This document shows positions 5,265 to 11,303 of a stretch of DNA of 11,303 nt, one piece after another. The first letter of the stretch is position 1, and each line of letters starts with the position of its first letter. This DNA comes from UBA12088 sp964568345 (lineage in GTDB: Bacteria; Patescibacteriota; Minisyncoccia; Phycocordibacterales; UBA12088), in contig CAZMPG010000034.1 in the NCBI GenBank assembly GCA_964568345.1, positions 1 to 11,303 of the forward strand, given 5' to 3'. A program made the translations under genes and the position numbers. Under the pieces are notes generated by a model. It was not told where the DNA came from. It did not search any database and was given only the letters and a program-made list of their open reading frames with translations.

Positions 5265-8029
5265 TAGGAAATACCGTACCGCATGCGGACCTCTTGCTCA
5301 ACCTCCGCCCCCGGCCTGCCGTACGAGCGCGCAGAGAGCTCCTTGATCGCTGCTGCGCGCTCGGTGCTCCCCCGTGGATAGTCGAGGGTCTTTATGGAGA
5401 ACGGCTTCTGTGGCACGCCGTGCGCAAGCATACGGACGTACGCGTGGCGATTTTCGATGTTCATGATGTCTTGGGTGTCGAAGACTGGCTTGAACTGCGG
5501 CTCGAGCTTCTCTGCGTCCTCGTAGCCGACGCGAAAGATTGCCATCGAGCCGACGTTTCCAAACACCGCGTCGCGGATACCCTCGTCGAGTTGCGCGATG
5601 AACTGGTGAGCTATGTTGAGCGAGAGTTTGTACTTGCGCGCTTCAGAAAGGATGGCGGAGATGGAGTCGGTCGTGATGTTCTGAAACTCGTCAATGTAGA
5701 GGTAGAAGTGGGGGAGGTCGCTCGCGAGCGCATCAACGCGGGAGAGTGCAGCCATGAGGGTCTTGCCGACGAGGATCATGCCGATGAGGTTCGCGTTGAT
5801 GTCGCCGAGCTTGCCCTTTGAGAGATTGACGAGGAGAATTTTCCGGTTGTCCATGATCTCGCGCATCCGAATCGCGGAGGTTTGCTGGGCGATGATAGGG
5901 CGCATGATGTCGTTTGCGGTGAAGATGTCGAACTTGTTGGTGATGTAGGGGACGATGTTCCCGAGCGCGGCATCCCCCTGCGCTTTCGTCGCTATCTCGC
6001 GCCAGAATTGGTTCACCACGGGGTTCTTGCTCCGCGAGAGCTTCACCTCGCGGTAGCGCGCATCGGCGAGCACTCGCGAGATGTCGAGCAGGGTATTCCC
6101 CGTCGCGGGATCCTCCATGACGAGCATCGTCGCATTGCGGAAGTACTGCTCGAATGCAGGCCCCATGCTCTCGGGGGAGTTGCTATAGAGCTTCTTGAAG
6201 ATAGAAAAGAGCTCGTTCACGACAAAGGTCTTCTGCTCGGGGAAGCGCGGATCGTACTCGAGCATGTTGAGGCCCAAGACCGCCCGGGTGTCTGCTGGGT
6301 CGAAGTAGATGACGTCCTGCAGCCGATGCTCGGGAATATTTGCAAGCACTTCCTCGACGTCGCTGCCGTGCGGATCAATGAAGCACACGCCTGCGCCGCG
6401 GTCGATGTCCTGTTTGATGAGTGTGCGAAGGAAACCAGACTTCCCGGTACCGGTCTGCCCGATGACGTAGAGGTGGCGGAGGCGATCATCGTCGGTGAGG
6501 AAGACGCGGGTTGAGGTGCCGCGGAATGTGTTGGTCCCGATCTCGGTGCCGCTCGTGGGGAGCCCGAGGGGTGCCGGTGCCTGTGCAGCCTGCACGCGTT
6601 TGAGCTGTGGGGTTGCCGACACCGCATGCATTGGGAAGTGGAGGAGCGTCGTGAGTTCGCGGACCGAGAGGGGGAGTGCGCGGGACCGGTCGTACTCGCG
6701 AAAGCTGAATGCCCGGGCGAGCGCGAGCGACGCGCGGCCAGTCACCCGCTCGAAGACGAGCCTGTTCCCTTTTGTGTTGTGGAACTGGTTGTACGAGGAG
6801 ACGATGTCGTGGAGGATGGCGTCGGCGCGTGCCTGGGTCGCCGCTGACGCGACGAGGCGCACGTTGACGAGTGCCACGGGCGTCTCGATCTTCTTGCGGA
6901 GCTCCTCGATGAGCTGCTCGTCCCGGCGTGGTGGCTTCTTCTCCAGCTCATCCTTCTTAGCAACGGCAGCTATCTCACGGAAAACCTTGAACGCTTCACC
7001 CACAAAACCATCCGGCGTGTCTTTGAGGGCCTCTTCGAGCTTCTTTCCCTCCTCTACCTTCTCGAGGACGGTGCAGTAGCGCTTGAGCTGCTTCTCGCCG
7101 TGCGGGTTTACGATGAGCTGCACCGCGGCTCCCTCGCCAACCGGCGCTATTTTCGTGAAGGTATTGATGAGGACCCCGAGGGGGTCGTGGTCGAAATCGC
7201 GGTAGTCGCGGAGTGGGAGCACCGCATCCTCCTTGAGGGAGCCGTAGGCGATCGCGGTTGCGCCTTCGTGTACGAAGATGTTGTAGTCGGCGGGTTGGTA
7301 GTGTGCCCGCGCCCGCGGGAAGACCGAGAGGAGCTGCTTCTCGAAGAGGTCAACTTTGTCGGTGGGTACCGCAAGGTAGAACACTATTTCCTCGCGGTCG
7401 CCCGACACCGCGAGCTCCATGCTGAAGTACCGCTCACGCGCACGCGCGTGCTCCTCGTTGATCGAGAACATGCCGACGTAGAACTGCTCCATCGCGCTCA
7501 CGAGCTCCTTGAGGGGGCGCTCCTTCTCCTTGTCGCTCGGCTCGGGGAGCGTCACCTCGAAGAGCGAGAGGTTGAGGACGTTCCAGAGGCTGCCGGCTTG
7601 CTCAAGGCCCGCTGCGTGGTAGCCGTGCGCGATGTACTGCACGAGGACGCGGTGAAAGTCGTCCTCGAGGTGAGGGTTGCCGAGGCGTTCGGCGACGAGG
7701 AGCGCGTTCTTCACCCCCTTTTCGAGGAGAACGCCGAGGAGCTCCTCCATGACGTGGTCGTCCTGGTCAGGGGGGAGGTCGAGCACGATTGCATCCGCCT
7801 CGGTGGTGCTCAGATGGTGCGCGGGGTGGAGCACCTCGTGTAGAGGGGTTGCTTTGTAGGTCTGGAGCTCTTCGTACGCGACCGCCTCGCGCTCCGGCTT
7901 CTGCCCGAGGGCGAGGAGCTGCCGCTCCTTCTCGGCGACCTGTGCGCGGAGGTACTCAAGCTCCTCCTGGGGGCTGCGGAAACGCCGCTCACCCCGCACC
8001 TCCTCACTCTTCCCGAACGGTGCATCCAT
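5264..8029 (-). CDS. HerA/VirD4-superfamily ATPase (type IV secretion or DNA-transfer type)
   Basis: This 921-residue protein is a P-loop motor of the FtsK-HerA-VirD4 group. The N-terminus (about 20-45) is charged and probably coiled-coil. A mixed alpha/beta region follows (about 60-480), with VLNLSLFEVTLPEPSDKEKE at 151-170 and a second similar-looking module near 385-470. The ATPase core is at about 505-880: Walker A GQTGTGKS at 524-531, VCFIDPHG at 548-555, and Walker B LYIDEFQ at 777-783 with D780 and E781. A sensor-like stretch SLNIAHQFIAQLDEGIRDAVFGN follows at about 803-825, as in TraD/VirD4 and HerA relatives. No transmembrane helix is obvious, so it is probably cytosolic or peripheral. 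Such ATPases pump DNA or energise secretion machines, but no relaxase or channel gene lies nearby, so the substrate is unknown. The start is ATG 8029; there is no ribosome binding site, and TATACT lies 7 nt upstream. Confidence 0.85.
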   Translation of the reverse strand: MDAPFGKSEEVRGERRFRSPQEELEYLRAQVAEKERQLLALGQKPEREAVAYEELQTYKATPLHEVLHPAHHLSTTEADAIVLDLPPDQDDHVMEELLGVLLEKGVKNALLVAERLGNPHLEDDFHRVLVQYIAHGYHAAGLEQAGSLWNVLNLSLFEVTLPEPSDKEKERPLKELVSAMEQFYVGMFSINEEHARARERYFSMELAVSGDREEIVFYLAVPTDKVDLFEKQLLSVFPRARAHYQPADYNIFVHEGATAIAYGSLKEDAVLPLRDYRDFDHDPLGVLINTFTKIAPVGEGAAVQLIVNPHGEKQLKRYCTVLEKVEEGKKLEEALKDTPDGFVGEAFKVFREIAAVAKKDELEKKPPRRDEQLIEELRKKIETPVALVNVRLVASAATQARADAILHDIVSSYNQFHNTKGNRLVFERVTGRASLALARAFSFREYDRSRALPLSVRELTTLLHFPMHAVSATPQLKRVQAAQAPAPLGLPTSGTEIGTNTFRGTSTRVFLTDDDRLRHLYVIGQTGTGKSGFLRTLIKQDIDRGAGVCFIDPHGSDVEEVLANIPEHRLQDVIYFDPADTRAVLGLNMLEYDPRFPEQKTFVVNELFSIFKKLYSNSPESMGPAFEQYFRNATMLVMEDPATGNTLLDISRVLADARYREVKLSRSKNPVVNQFWREIATKAQGDAALGNIVPYITNKFDIFTANDIMRPIIAQQTSAIRMREIMDNRKILLVNLSKGKLGDINANLIGMILVGKTLMAALSRVDALASDLPHFYLYIDEFQNITTDSISAILSEARKYKLSLNIAHQFIAQLDEGIRDAVFGNVGSMAIFRVGYEDAEKLEPQFKPVFDTQDIMNIENRHAYVRMLAHGVPQKPFSIKTLDYPRGSTERAAAIKELSARSYGRPGAEVEQEVRMRYGIS

Positions 8030-8036
8030 GTTCAGT

Positions 8037-8042
8037 AGTATA
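8037..8042 (-). promoter_or_regulatory. -10 element directly before the ATPase gene
   Basis: TATACT on the minus strand (5/6 to TATAAT) ends 7 nt before the ATG at 8029, placing the predicted transcription start at or one base before the start codon. I see no good -35. Confidence 0.4.
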
Positions 8043-8203
8043 CAGCACGAAGCGGGCGAAGATTACGTACCAGGCTGTGTACAGGGTCGCTTAGTGGTCA
8101 CCCACTGCGGCGATCCTCCTAGTGCGTACCGTGGGCCTGTCATCTCTCTCCACAATATGTTGGCGAAGCGTAGTTTTCTGGGGGTTTGCGTGACTACCCA
8201 TGG

Positions 8204-8340
8204 TCAGGGCAAACGCATGATGAAAACCGCTTGAAATATGATGTTCGTCTGGATATTGTACTTAGGATATAACGTGTTTGCATGACCGTAACATAGCCAT
8301 ACGGCTTGTTTGCTTGCTATTTTCTATGCGGTTGCCCTGA
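8204..8340. repeat. Long-range inverted repeat in the 8030-8439 gap
   Basis: TCAGGGCAAACGCAT (8204-8218) matches the reverse complement of 8326-8340 at 14 of 15 positions. The 107-nt interior is more AT-rich than its surroundings. It lies between divergently transcribed genes: the ATPase gene on minus and the 146-residue gene on plus. It may be a structured RNA, a regulatory site or an element end. I see no known RNA family and no convincing frame. Apart from the promoters listed, the rest of 8030-8439 shows nothing else I can support. Confidence 0.45.
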
Positions 8341-8353
8341 GGCAGGGAAGCCG

Positions 8354-8382
8354 TTGACGCATTAATAAACACATGCTATTGT
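8354..8382 (+). promoter_or_regulatory. Sigma-70-type promoter of the plus-strand gene
   Basis: TTGACG (8354-8359) and TATTGT (8377-8382) have exactly 17 bp between them, and the spacer is AT-rich. The predicted start near 8389 gives a leader of about 50 nt. That leader contains a small hairpin, GGTGCT/AGCACC (8413-8418 with 8422-8427), immediately before the ribosome binding site. Confidence 0.6.
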
Positions 8383-8439
8383 TTCAATGGTATATTGGGC
8401 CGGGCAACAAGTGGTGCTACCAGCACCTTGGAGATACGG

Positions 8440-8880
8440 ATGCAATTTTTGACAGCAAACATAGACCGCGCCATCTTGATGACGCAGTATGATCTGCGCG
8501 GATTCTGGCATCCCTTGGGTTTCCGGATCGAAGAGCGACACCCCAAATTTCTCGACGCGACGACTGGCAACTTCATGGTATTTGCCGCTGGCGCCAGTAA
8601 TACAAGCGACACGATTGACGAGGGATATGCCCCGTACTTCGACTCTTCGTTCGAAGAGTACCTCGCGATGTGCAGGGACCTTGCCGCATGCTGTTACGAA
8701 TTCGAGAAGGAGGCCATTCGGCTGATTATCGCGGAGATACTGAAGCAGCACGAGGAGATGACCGCTGAGGTAGCTGCTGGCACGATGGAGCAAACGAGCT
8801 ACCTCATGCCCCTGTCGAAGGATAATCGCTGGGGCAAGGCGATTCTTGCCCTACAGGAGGCATTCTCGCAAAGCTTGTGA
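8440..8880 (+). CDS. Unrecognised 146-residue protein
   Basis: I do not recognise this family. ATG 8440 is chosen because TTGGAG lies 6 nt upstream; a TTG at 8395 has no such site. The gene has its own promoter (8354-8382) and a strong terminator (8921-8967), so it is an independent single-gene unit, the only one on the plus strand. The protein looks soluble, with no signal peptide or membrane helix. Visible features are a conserved-looking YDLRGFWHPLGF (near 17-28), a probable beta segment GNFMVFAAGA (43-52), an acidic stretch EEYLAMCRD, and a long helix CYEFEKEAIRLIIAEILKQH (about 84-103). The C-terminus is helical. Cys 77, 83 and 84 are present without a metal motif. The opposite-strand frame across the same bases has no ribosome binding site and no protein-like pattern. 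The orientation and AT-rich upstream DNA suggest it could be acquired, but that is inference. Confidence 0.72.
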   Translation: MQFLTANIDRAILMTQYDLRGFWHPLGFRIEERHPKFLDATTGNFMVFAAGASNTSDTIDEGYAPYFDSSFEEYLAMCRDLAACCYEFEKEAIRLIIAEILKQHEEMTAEVAAGTMEQTSYLMPLSKDNRWGKAILALQEAFSQSL

Positions 8881-8920
8881 GGGCGACCGCTGCATAAGTG
8901 GTGACATCTAGACGAACCAT

Positions 8921-8967
8921 ACCCGCCATGTCGAACGACCTCTGGCGGGTTTTGCTATTGTTTTTTC
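8921..8967 (+). terminator. Intrinsic terminator of the plus-strand gene
   Basis: ACCCGCCA (8921-8928) and TGGCGGGT (8943-8950) form an 8-bp GC-rich stem. The stem is followed by TTTT and, after GCTATTG, a six-T run on the plus strand. It starts 41 nt after the TGA at 8880. Confidence 0.75.
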
Positions 8968-9006
8968 AAATTCCCAGCATACATTTCGGTATCAGCTCTA
9001 CCGGCT

Positions 9007-9480
9007 CTAATCGGGCACCAAGATGCTATCTACCGATATTAGATCGCTTCCCACTTCTCTGCGGCCCGCGGTCACAAAGACAGCGGGTTTTGGTGGTCGA
9101 TTGGTGGTATTGCGGAGCATATGGTTGCATTCACCTGCCCTGCTGCCCCCTTCCTTGTCTTCCGCGAGGTTGAGGCATACGGAATTGAGGCAGTAGGGCA
9201 TGCCGGTATCGGTTGGCCCATCATTGAAGACGTGGCCGAGGTGTGATCCACAAGTGGCGTAGACGACTTCTGTGCGGTGCATGCCGTGGCTGTCGTCCGC
9301 GACCTCCCTGATAGCCCCGGGAAGCGCCTGATCGAATGACGGCCAGCCGGTCCCAGAATCAGACTTGGCGTCTGAGGCGAAGAGCGCTGTACCACAGACC
9401 TTGCAGGCGTGGGTGCCGCTTCGCTTTTCGTGCAAGAGTGCGCCGGAGAACGGAGCCTCTGTTCCCTTCCCCCGGAGCAT
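9007..9480 (-). CDS. msrB: Peptide-methionine (R)-S-oxide reductase MsrB
   Basis: MsrB reduces methionine-R-sulfoxide in proteins, normally in the cytosol with thioredoxin. The 157-residue protein shows TEAPFSG (7-13), CKVC (26-29), SDSGTGWPSF (40-49), CGSHLGHVFNDGP (77-89) and YCLNS (96-100). The nucleophile is C97; H80, H83 and N99 are the usual active-site companions. The zinc site normally needs two C-x-x-C pairs. Here the first is intact but the second reads YATC (74-77), so one ligand is Tyr. The residue before YC is Pro where Arg is common. ATG 9480 has AGGAG 6-7 nt upstream, and those bases would encode the family's usual PEEYH if read in frame; a stop lies 9 codons before the ATG, so the usual N-terminus is shortened. 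About 50 residues after YCLNSVCLNL do not look like a normal MsrB tail. Confidence 0.92.
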   Translation of the reverse strand: MLRGKGTEAPFSGALLHEKRSGTHACKVCGTALFASDAKSDSGTGWPSFDQALPGAIREVADDSHGMHRTEVVYATCGSHLGHVFNDGPTDTGMPYCLNSVCLNLAEDKEGGSRAGECNHMLRNTTNRPPKPAVFVTAGRREVGSDLISVDSILVPD

Positions 9481-9574
9481 GTGGTACTCCTCGGGGTGAG
9501 TATTTGTCTAATATCTGACTGATCCAGACACACGTTGCACTCTGGTTTCTAACGAAGTGTCTGTGCAAGAAGCC

Positions 9575-10231
9575 TCAATGCACTACGCCCATCCGCCGTA
9601 CGTACCAAAAGAGGAGGAGCACCCCGAGAACCCCGCCGGCGACCTGGTACGCGGTCGGCAGCGTAACCGCGTAGGAGAAGAGGAACGCCCCCGGTAGCAC
9701 CCCGATGAGGGTCGCGAGCGTGTACCGGCCGCGGGGTATTGTTGCACCCACGCCGAGCGCATAGGAGAGTACGTCAACGGGGATAAGCATGCGGAGGAGT
9801 ACGAGGCGCCAGAAGGTGAGCGCCGGCAGCGTGGCACTCCGGTACGCCTGCATGCGCGCCACGCCGACCATGCGCTCGACAAGCGGCGCGCCAAAGCGTT
9901 CAGCGAGCACGAATGCGCCGAACGCACCTATGGTCCACCCCACGCTCGAGAGGAGCGCTGTCGCAAGCGGTCCCCAGAGCACTACCGCGACAGGGAGGAG
10001 GGGGAGGGTCGAGACGGGGGCAACCACGGTGCCGAGCACGGTAAGGAGTACGTAGAGCATCATGCCACCCACTCCCCCGGTAAAGGGTGCCTGGGTGAGG
10101 AGGTGCCCGATTGGCTGCGCGAGCGCCATCGCGCCGATGATGCAGAGCACCGTAACAATGAGCGCCACGCCGCCACGGGAGGCGGGTGGCAAAGTGCTAG
10201 TGCTTGGCGATGATGCTCCGTTTGTAGACAT
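9575..10231 (-). CDS. TVP38/TMEM64 (VTT/DedA-like) membrane protein
   Basis: From ATG 10231 this is a 218-residue integral membrane protein. After a Ser/Thr/Pro-rich start come a first helix (about 21-40), a long hydrophobic stretch (about 56-110) containing LPLLPVAVVLWG, then LVLLRMLIPVDVLSYALG and TLATLIGVLPGAFLFSYAV, and a last helix ending FWYVRRMGVVH. The Arg-Met-Leu-Ile-Pro segment followed by a Gly-x-x-Pro-Gly segment is the hallmark of the VTT domain; some family members move lipids across membranes, but the substrate here is unknown. The frame stays open further upstream inside mreB, but those residues are unlike a membrane protein start and have no binding site. ATG 10231 overlaps the mreB end by 35 nt in another frame and also lacks a clear binding site, so translation is probably coupled to mreB. 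The exact start is uncertain; a later GTG or TTG is possible. Confidence 0.8.
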   Translation of the reverse strand: MSTNGASSPSTSTLPPASRGGVALIVTVLCIIGAMALAQPIGHLLTQAPFTGGVGGMMLYVLLTVLGTVVAPVSTLPLLPVAVVLWGPLATALLSSVGWTIGAFGAFVLAERFGAPLVERMVGVARMQAYRSATLPALTFWRLVLLRMLIPVDVLSYALGVGATIPRGRYTLATLIGVLPGAFLFSYAVTLPTAYQVAGGVLGVLLLFWYVRRMGVVH

Positions 10232-11210
10232 CGAGGTGGGTGAGGGCAATGCCGGTGCCCCGTGCAACACAGAGCGGCGCATGCTCCGCAAGTGCTGCGC
10301 GGACCCCGGTACGGCGGAGGATGAGCTCGGGAAGGTTTCGGAGCTGACTCGTACCGCCGGTGAGTGTAATGCCACGGTCAATAATATCGGCGGCGAGCTC
10401 TGGCGGCGTCTCCTGGAGCACGTATTTGATAGCGCTGATCATTTCCCGAAGCTCCTTGTTGATGGCCTTCACGACGTCGTTTGTCGTGAGCTCGGTTGTC
10501 TGCGGCAAGCCGCTCACGACGTCGCGCCCCTTCACCTCTATCGTAAGCTCCTCCTCGAGGGGGAGCGCCGAACCAATCGCGATCTTCACCTCCTCCGCCA
10601 TCTTCTCACCAATGGCCATACCTCGCTGACGCTTCACGTAGTCCTGGATGGCGCGGTCAAGCCGATTTCCTGCGCACTTCACCGACGTCGAGGCGACGAT
10701 GCCGCCGAGGGAGATGACCGCCACGTCAATAGTACCTCCGCCGATGTCTGCCACGATATGCCCGCGCGGCTCCTGGATGGGGATACCGGCACCGATTGCG
10801 GCGAGGACGGGTTCCTTGACGACGTACGCGTTGCGTGCGCCCGCCTTGACCGCCGCCTCAATGACTGCCCGCCGCTCGGTCGAGGTGACCCCCGCGGGGA
10901 CCGACACGATGACGTCTGGCCGCATGAAGCGGTACCTACCGAGCGCTTTCCGCATGTAGTACGCGAGCATCACCTCGGTGACGCGGTAGTTCGCGATGAC
11001 CCCATCCCGCATGGGTTGGTATGCCGCGATGGTGTCTGGTGTCTTACCGATCATCACCTTCGCCTCCGCACCGACTGCGAGGATGCGGTGGTCTTCGAGC
11101 GACACCGCAACGACCGAGGGTTCGTTGAGGACGACACCCCGTTCCGGTACGTACACGAGCGTCGTCGTCGTGCCGAGGTCAATGCCGAGCTTCGGGGTCA
11201 AGAATGCCAC
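10197..11210 (-). CDS. mreB: Rod-shape-determining protein MreB
   Basis: MreB is the bacterial actin homologue that forms ATP-bound filaments under the membrane and guides sidewall growth. From the proposed GTG start the protein has 337 residues, the normal family length. Phosphate-loop motifs are GIDLGTTTT (9-17) and ADIGGGTIDVAVI (154-166), with VSVPAGVTSTERRAVIEAA between them (about 102-120) and LTGGTSQLRNLPEL near the C-terminus. An ATG at 11294 would add 28 residues with no MreB similarity. GTG 11208-11210 gives the expected short N-terminus (VAFLTPKLGIDLG), and TATGCT lies just 6 nt before it, suggesting a leaderless transcript. A TTG three codons further in, with GAGGGTGG before it, is an alternative. 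mreC and mreD are not beside it; a VTT-type membrane protein overlaps its 3' end instead. Confidence 0.95.
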   Translation of the reverse strand: MAFLTPKLGIDLGTTTTLVYVPERGVVLNEPSVVAVSLEDHRILAVGAEAKVMIGKTPDTIAAYQPMRDGVIANYRVTEVMLAYYMRKALGRYRFMRPDVIVSVPAGVTSTERRAVIEAAVKAGARNAYVVKEPVLAAIGAGIPIQEPRGHIVADIGGGTIDVAVISLGGIVASTSVKCAGNRLDRAIQDYVKRQRGMAIGEKMAEEVKIAIGSALPLEEELTIEVKGRDVVSGLPQTTELTTNDVVKAINKELREMISAIKYVLQETPPELAADIIDRGITLTGGTSQLRNLPELILRRTGVRAALAEHAPLCVARGTGIALTHLDVYKRSIIAKH

Positions 11211-11216
11211 CCTCGT

Positions 11217-11222
11217 AGCATA
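11217..11222 (-). promoter_or_regulatory. -10-like element directly before mreB
   Basis: TATGCT on the minus strand ends 6 nt before the GTG proposed as the mreB start. The surrounding 10-mer CGCTATGCTA is identical to that at the promoter of the carbonic-anhydrase-like gene. A clear -35 is not visible. Confidence 0.38.
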
Positions 11223-11303
11223 GCGCACCAGGGGCGGTAAATCCAGGCGTTGTATGACCGCAGGTACTTTTGCACTCCGCTGGTAAGTTCTCATAGTGTA
11301 GCA

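Noticed and set aside
5033..5821. Plus-strand open frame of 262 codons, and similar ones at 5882-6514 and 7100-7843
   Set aside because: They are shadows of the ATPase gene; Val/Glu/Leu/Arg-rich antisense composition and no ribosome binding sites.
8063..8143. 26-codon minus-strand frame with GGAGAG before its ATG
   Set aside because: It is too short and shows no protein-like pattern or conservation evidence; the purine run is likely chance.
8362..8793. Minus-strand 143-codon frame opposite the 146-residue gene
   Set aside because: The plus-strand frame has a promoter, ribosome binding site and terminator; the minus frame has none of these.
10062..11240. Plus-strand open frame of 392 codons
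   Set aside because: It is antisense to mreB, whose motifs are clear; the plus frame shows no recognisable domain or binding site.

Overview
This 11.3 kb window is GC-rich bacterial chromosome. All recognisable housekeeping genes lie on the minus strand, and one unrecognised gene lies on the plus strand. TGA, TAG and TAA all serve as stops, so the standard bacterial code fits. Three things suggest a Candidatus Patescibacteria (CPR, Parcubacteria-like) genome: a DnaG primase whose four zinc ligands are all replaced, a large HerA/VirD4-type ATPase of the kind I associate with CPR genomes, and compact genes with palindrome-rich intergenic DNA. This placement is inference, since the window holds no rRNA or ribosomal protein gene.

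Layout, left to right. 1-441 (-): the first 147 codons of a probable lipoprotein or membrane-anchored protein, starting at GTG with a strong ribosome binding site and running off the window. 442-785: no gene; it holds that gene's promoter, a terminator-like hairpin and a cluster of palindromes built from partial copies of the 3' end of the adjacent tRNA. 786-858 (-): tRNA-Ala(TGC) with its own promoter. 965-1591 (-): a divergent beta-carbonic-anhydrase-like protein. 1722-4849 (-): rpoD and dnaG, 20 nt apart, as a small macromolecular-synthesis operon without rpsU. 4850-5263: no convincing gene; it holds a MITE-like nested inverted repeat and a second inverted repeat. 5264-8029 (-): a 921-residue HerA/VirD4-superfamily ATPase. 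8030-8439: no convincing gene; it holds an inverted repeat and a plus-strand promoter. 8440-8880 (+): an unrecognised 146-residue protein with its own promoter and terminator. 9007-9480 (-): msrB. 9575-11210 (-): mreB followed by an overlapping VTT/TVP38-type membrane protein.

How the genes relate: RpoD and DnaG serve transcription and replication initiation, MreB cell shape, MsrB repair of oxidised methionine, and tRNA-Ala translation. The ATPase may power DNA or macromolecule transport, but none of its usual partners is here. dnaG, the ATPase gene and mreB (all - strand) share an unusual arrangement: a -10-like hexamer ends 6-7 nt before the start codon and there is no convincing ribosome binding site, which suggests leaderless mRNAs. 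Other genes here (lipoprotein, carbonic-anhydrase-like, rpoD, msrB and the plus-strand gene) have clear ribosome binding sites.

No complete, clearly novel multi-gene system is visible. The observations most worth following up are the zinc-less primase, the tRNA-derived palindrome cluster, the MITE-like element, the carbonic-anhydrase-like protein, the leaderless-start pattern and the orphan plus-strand gene.
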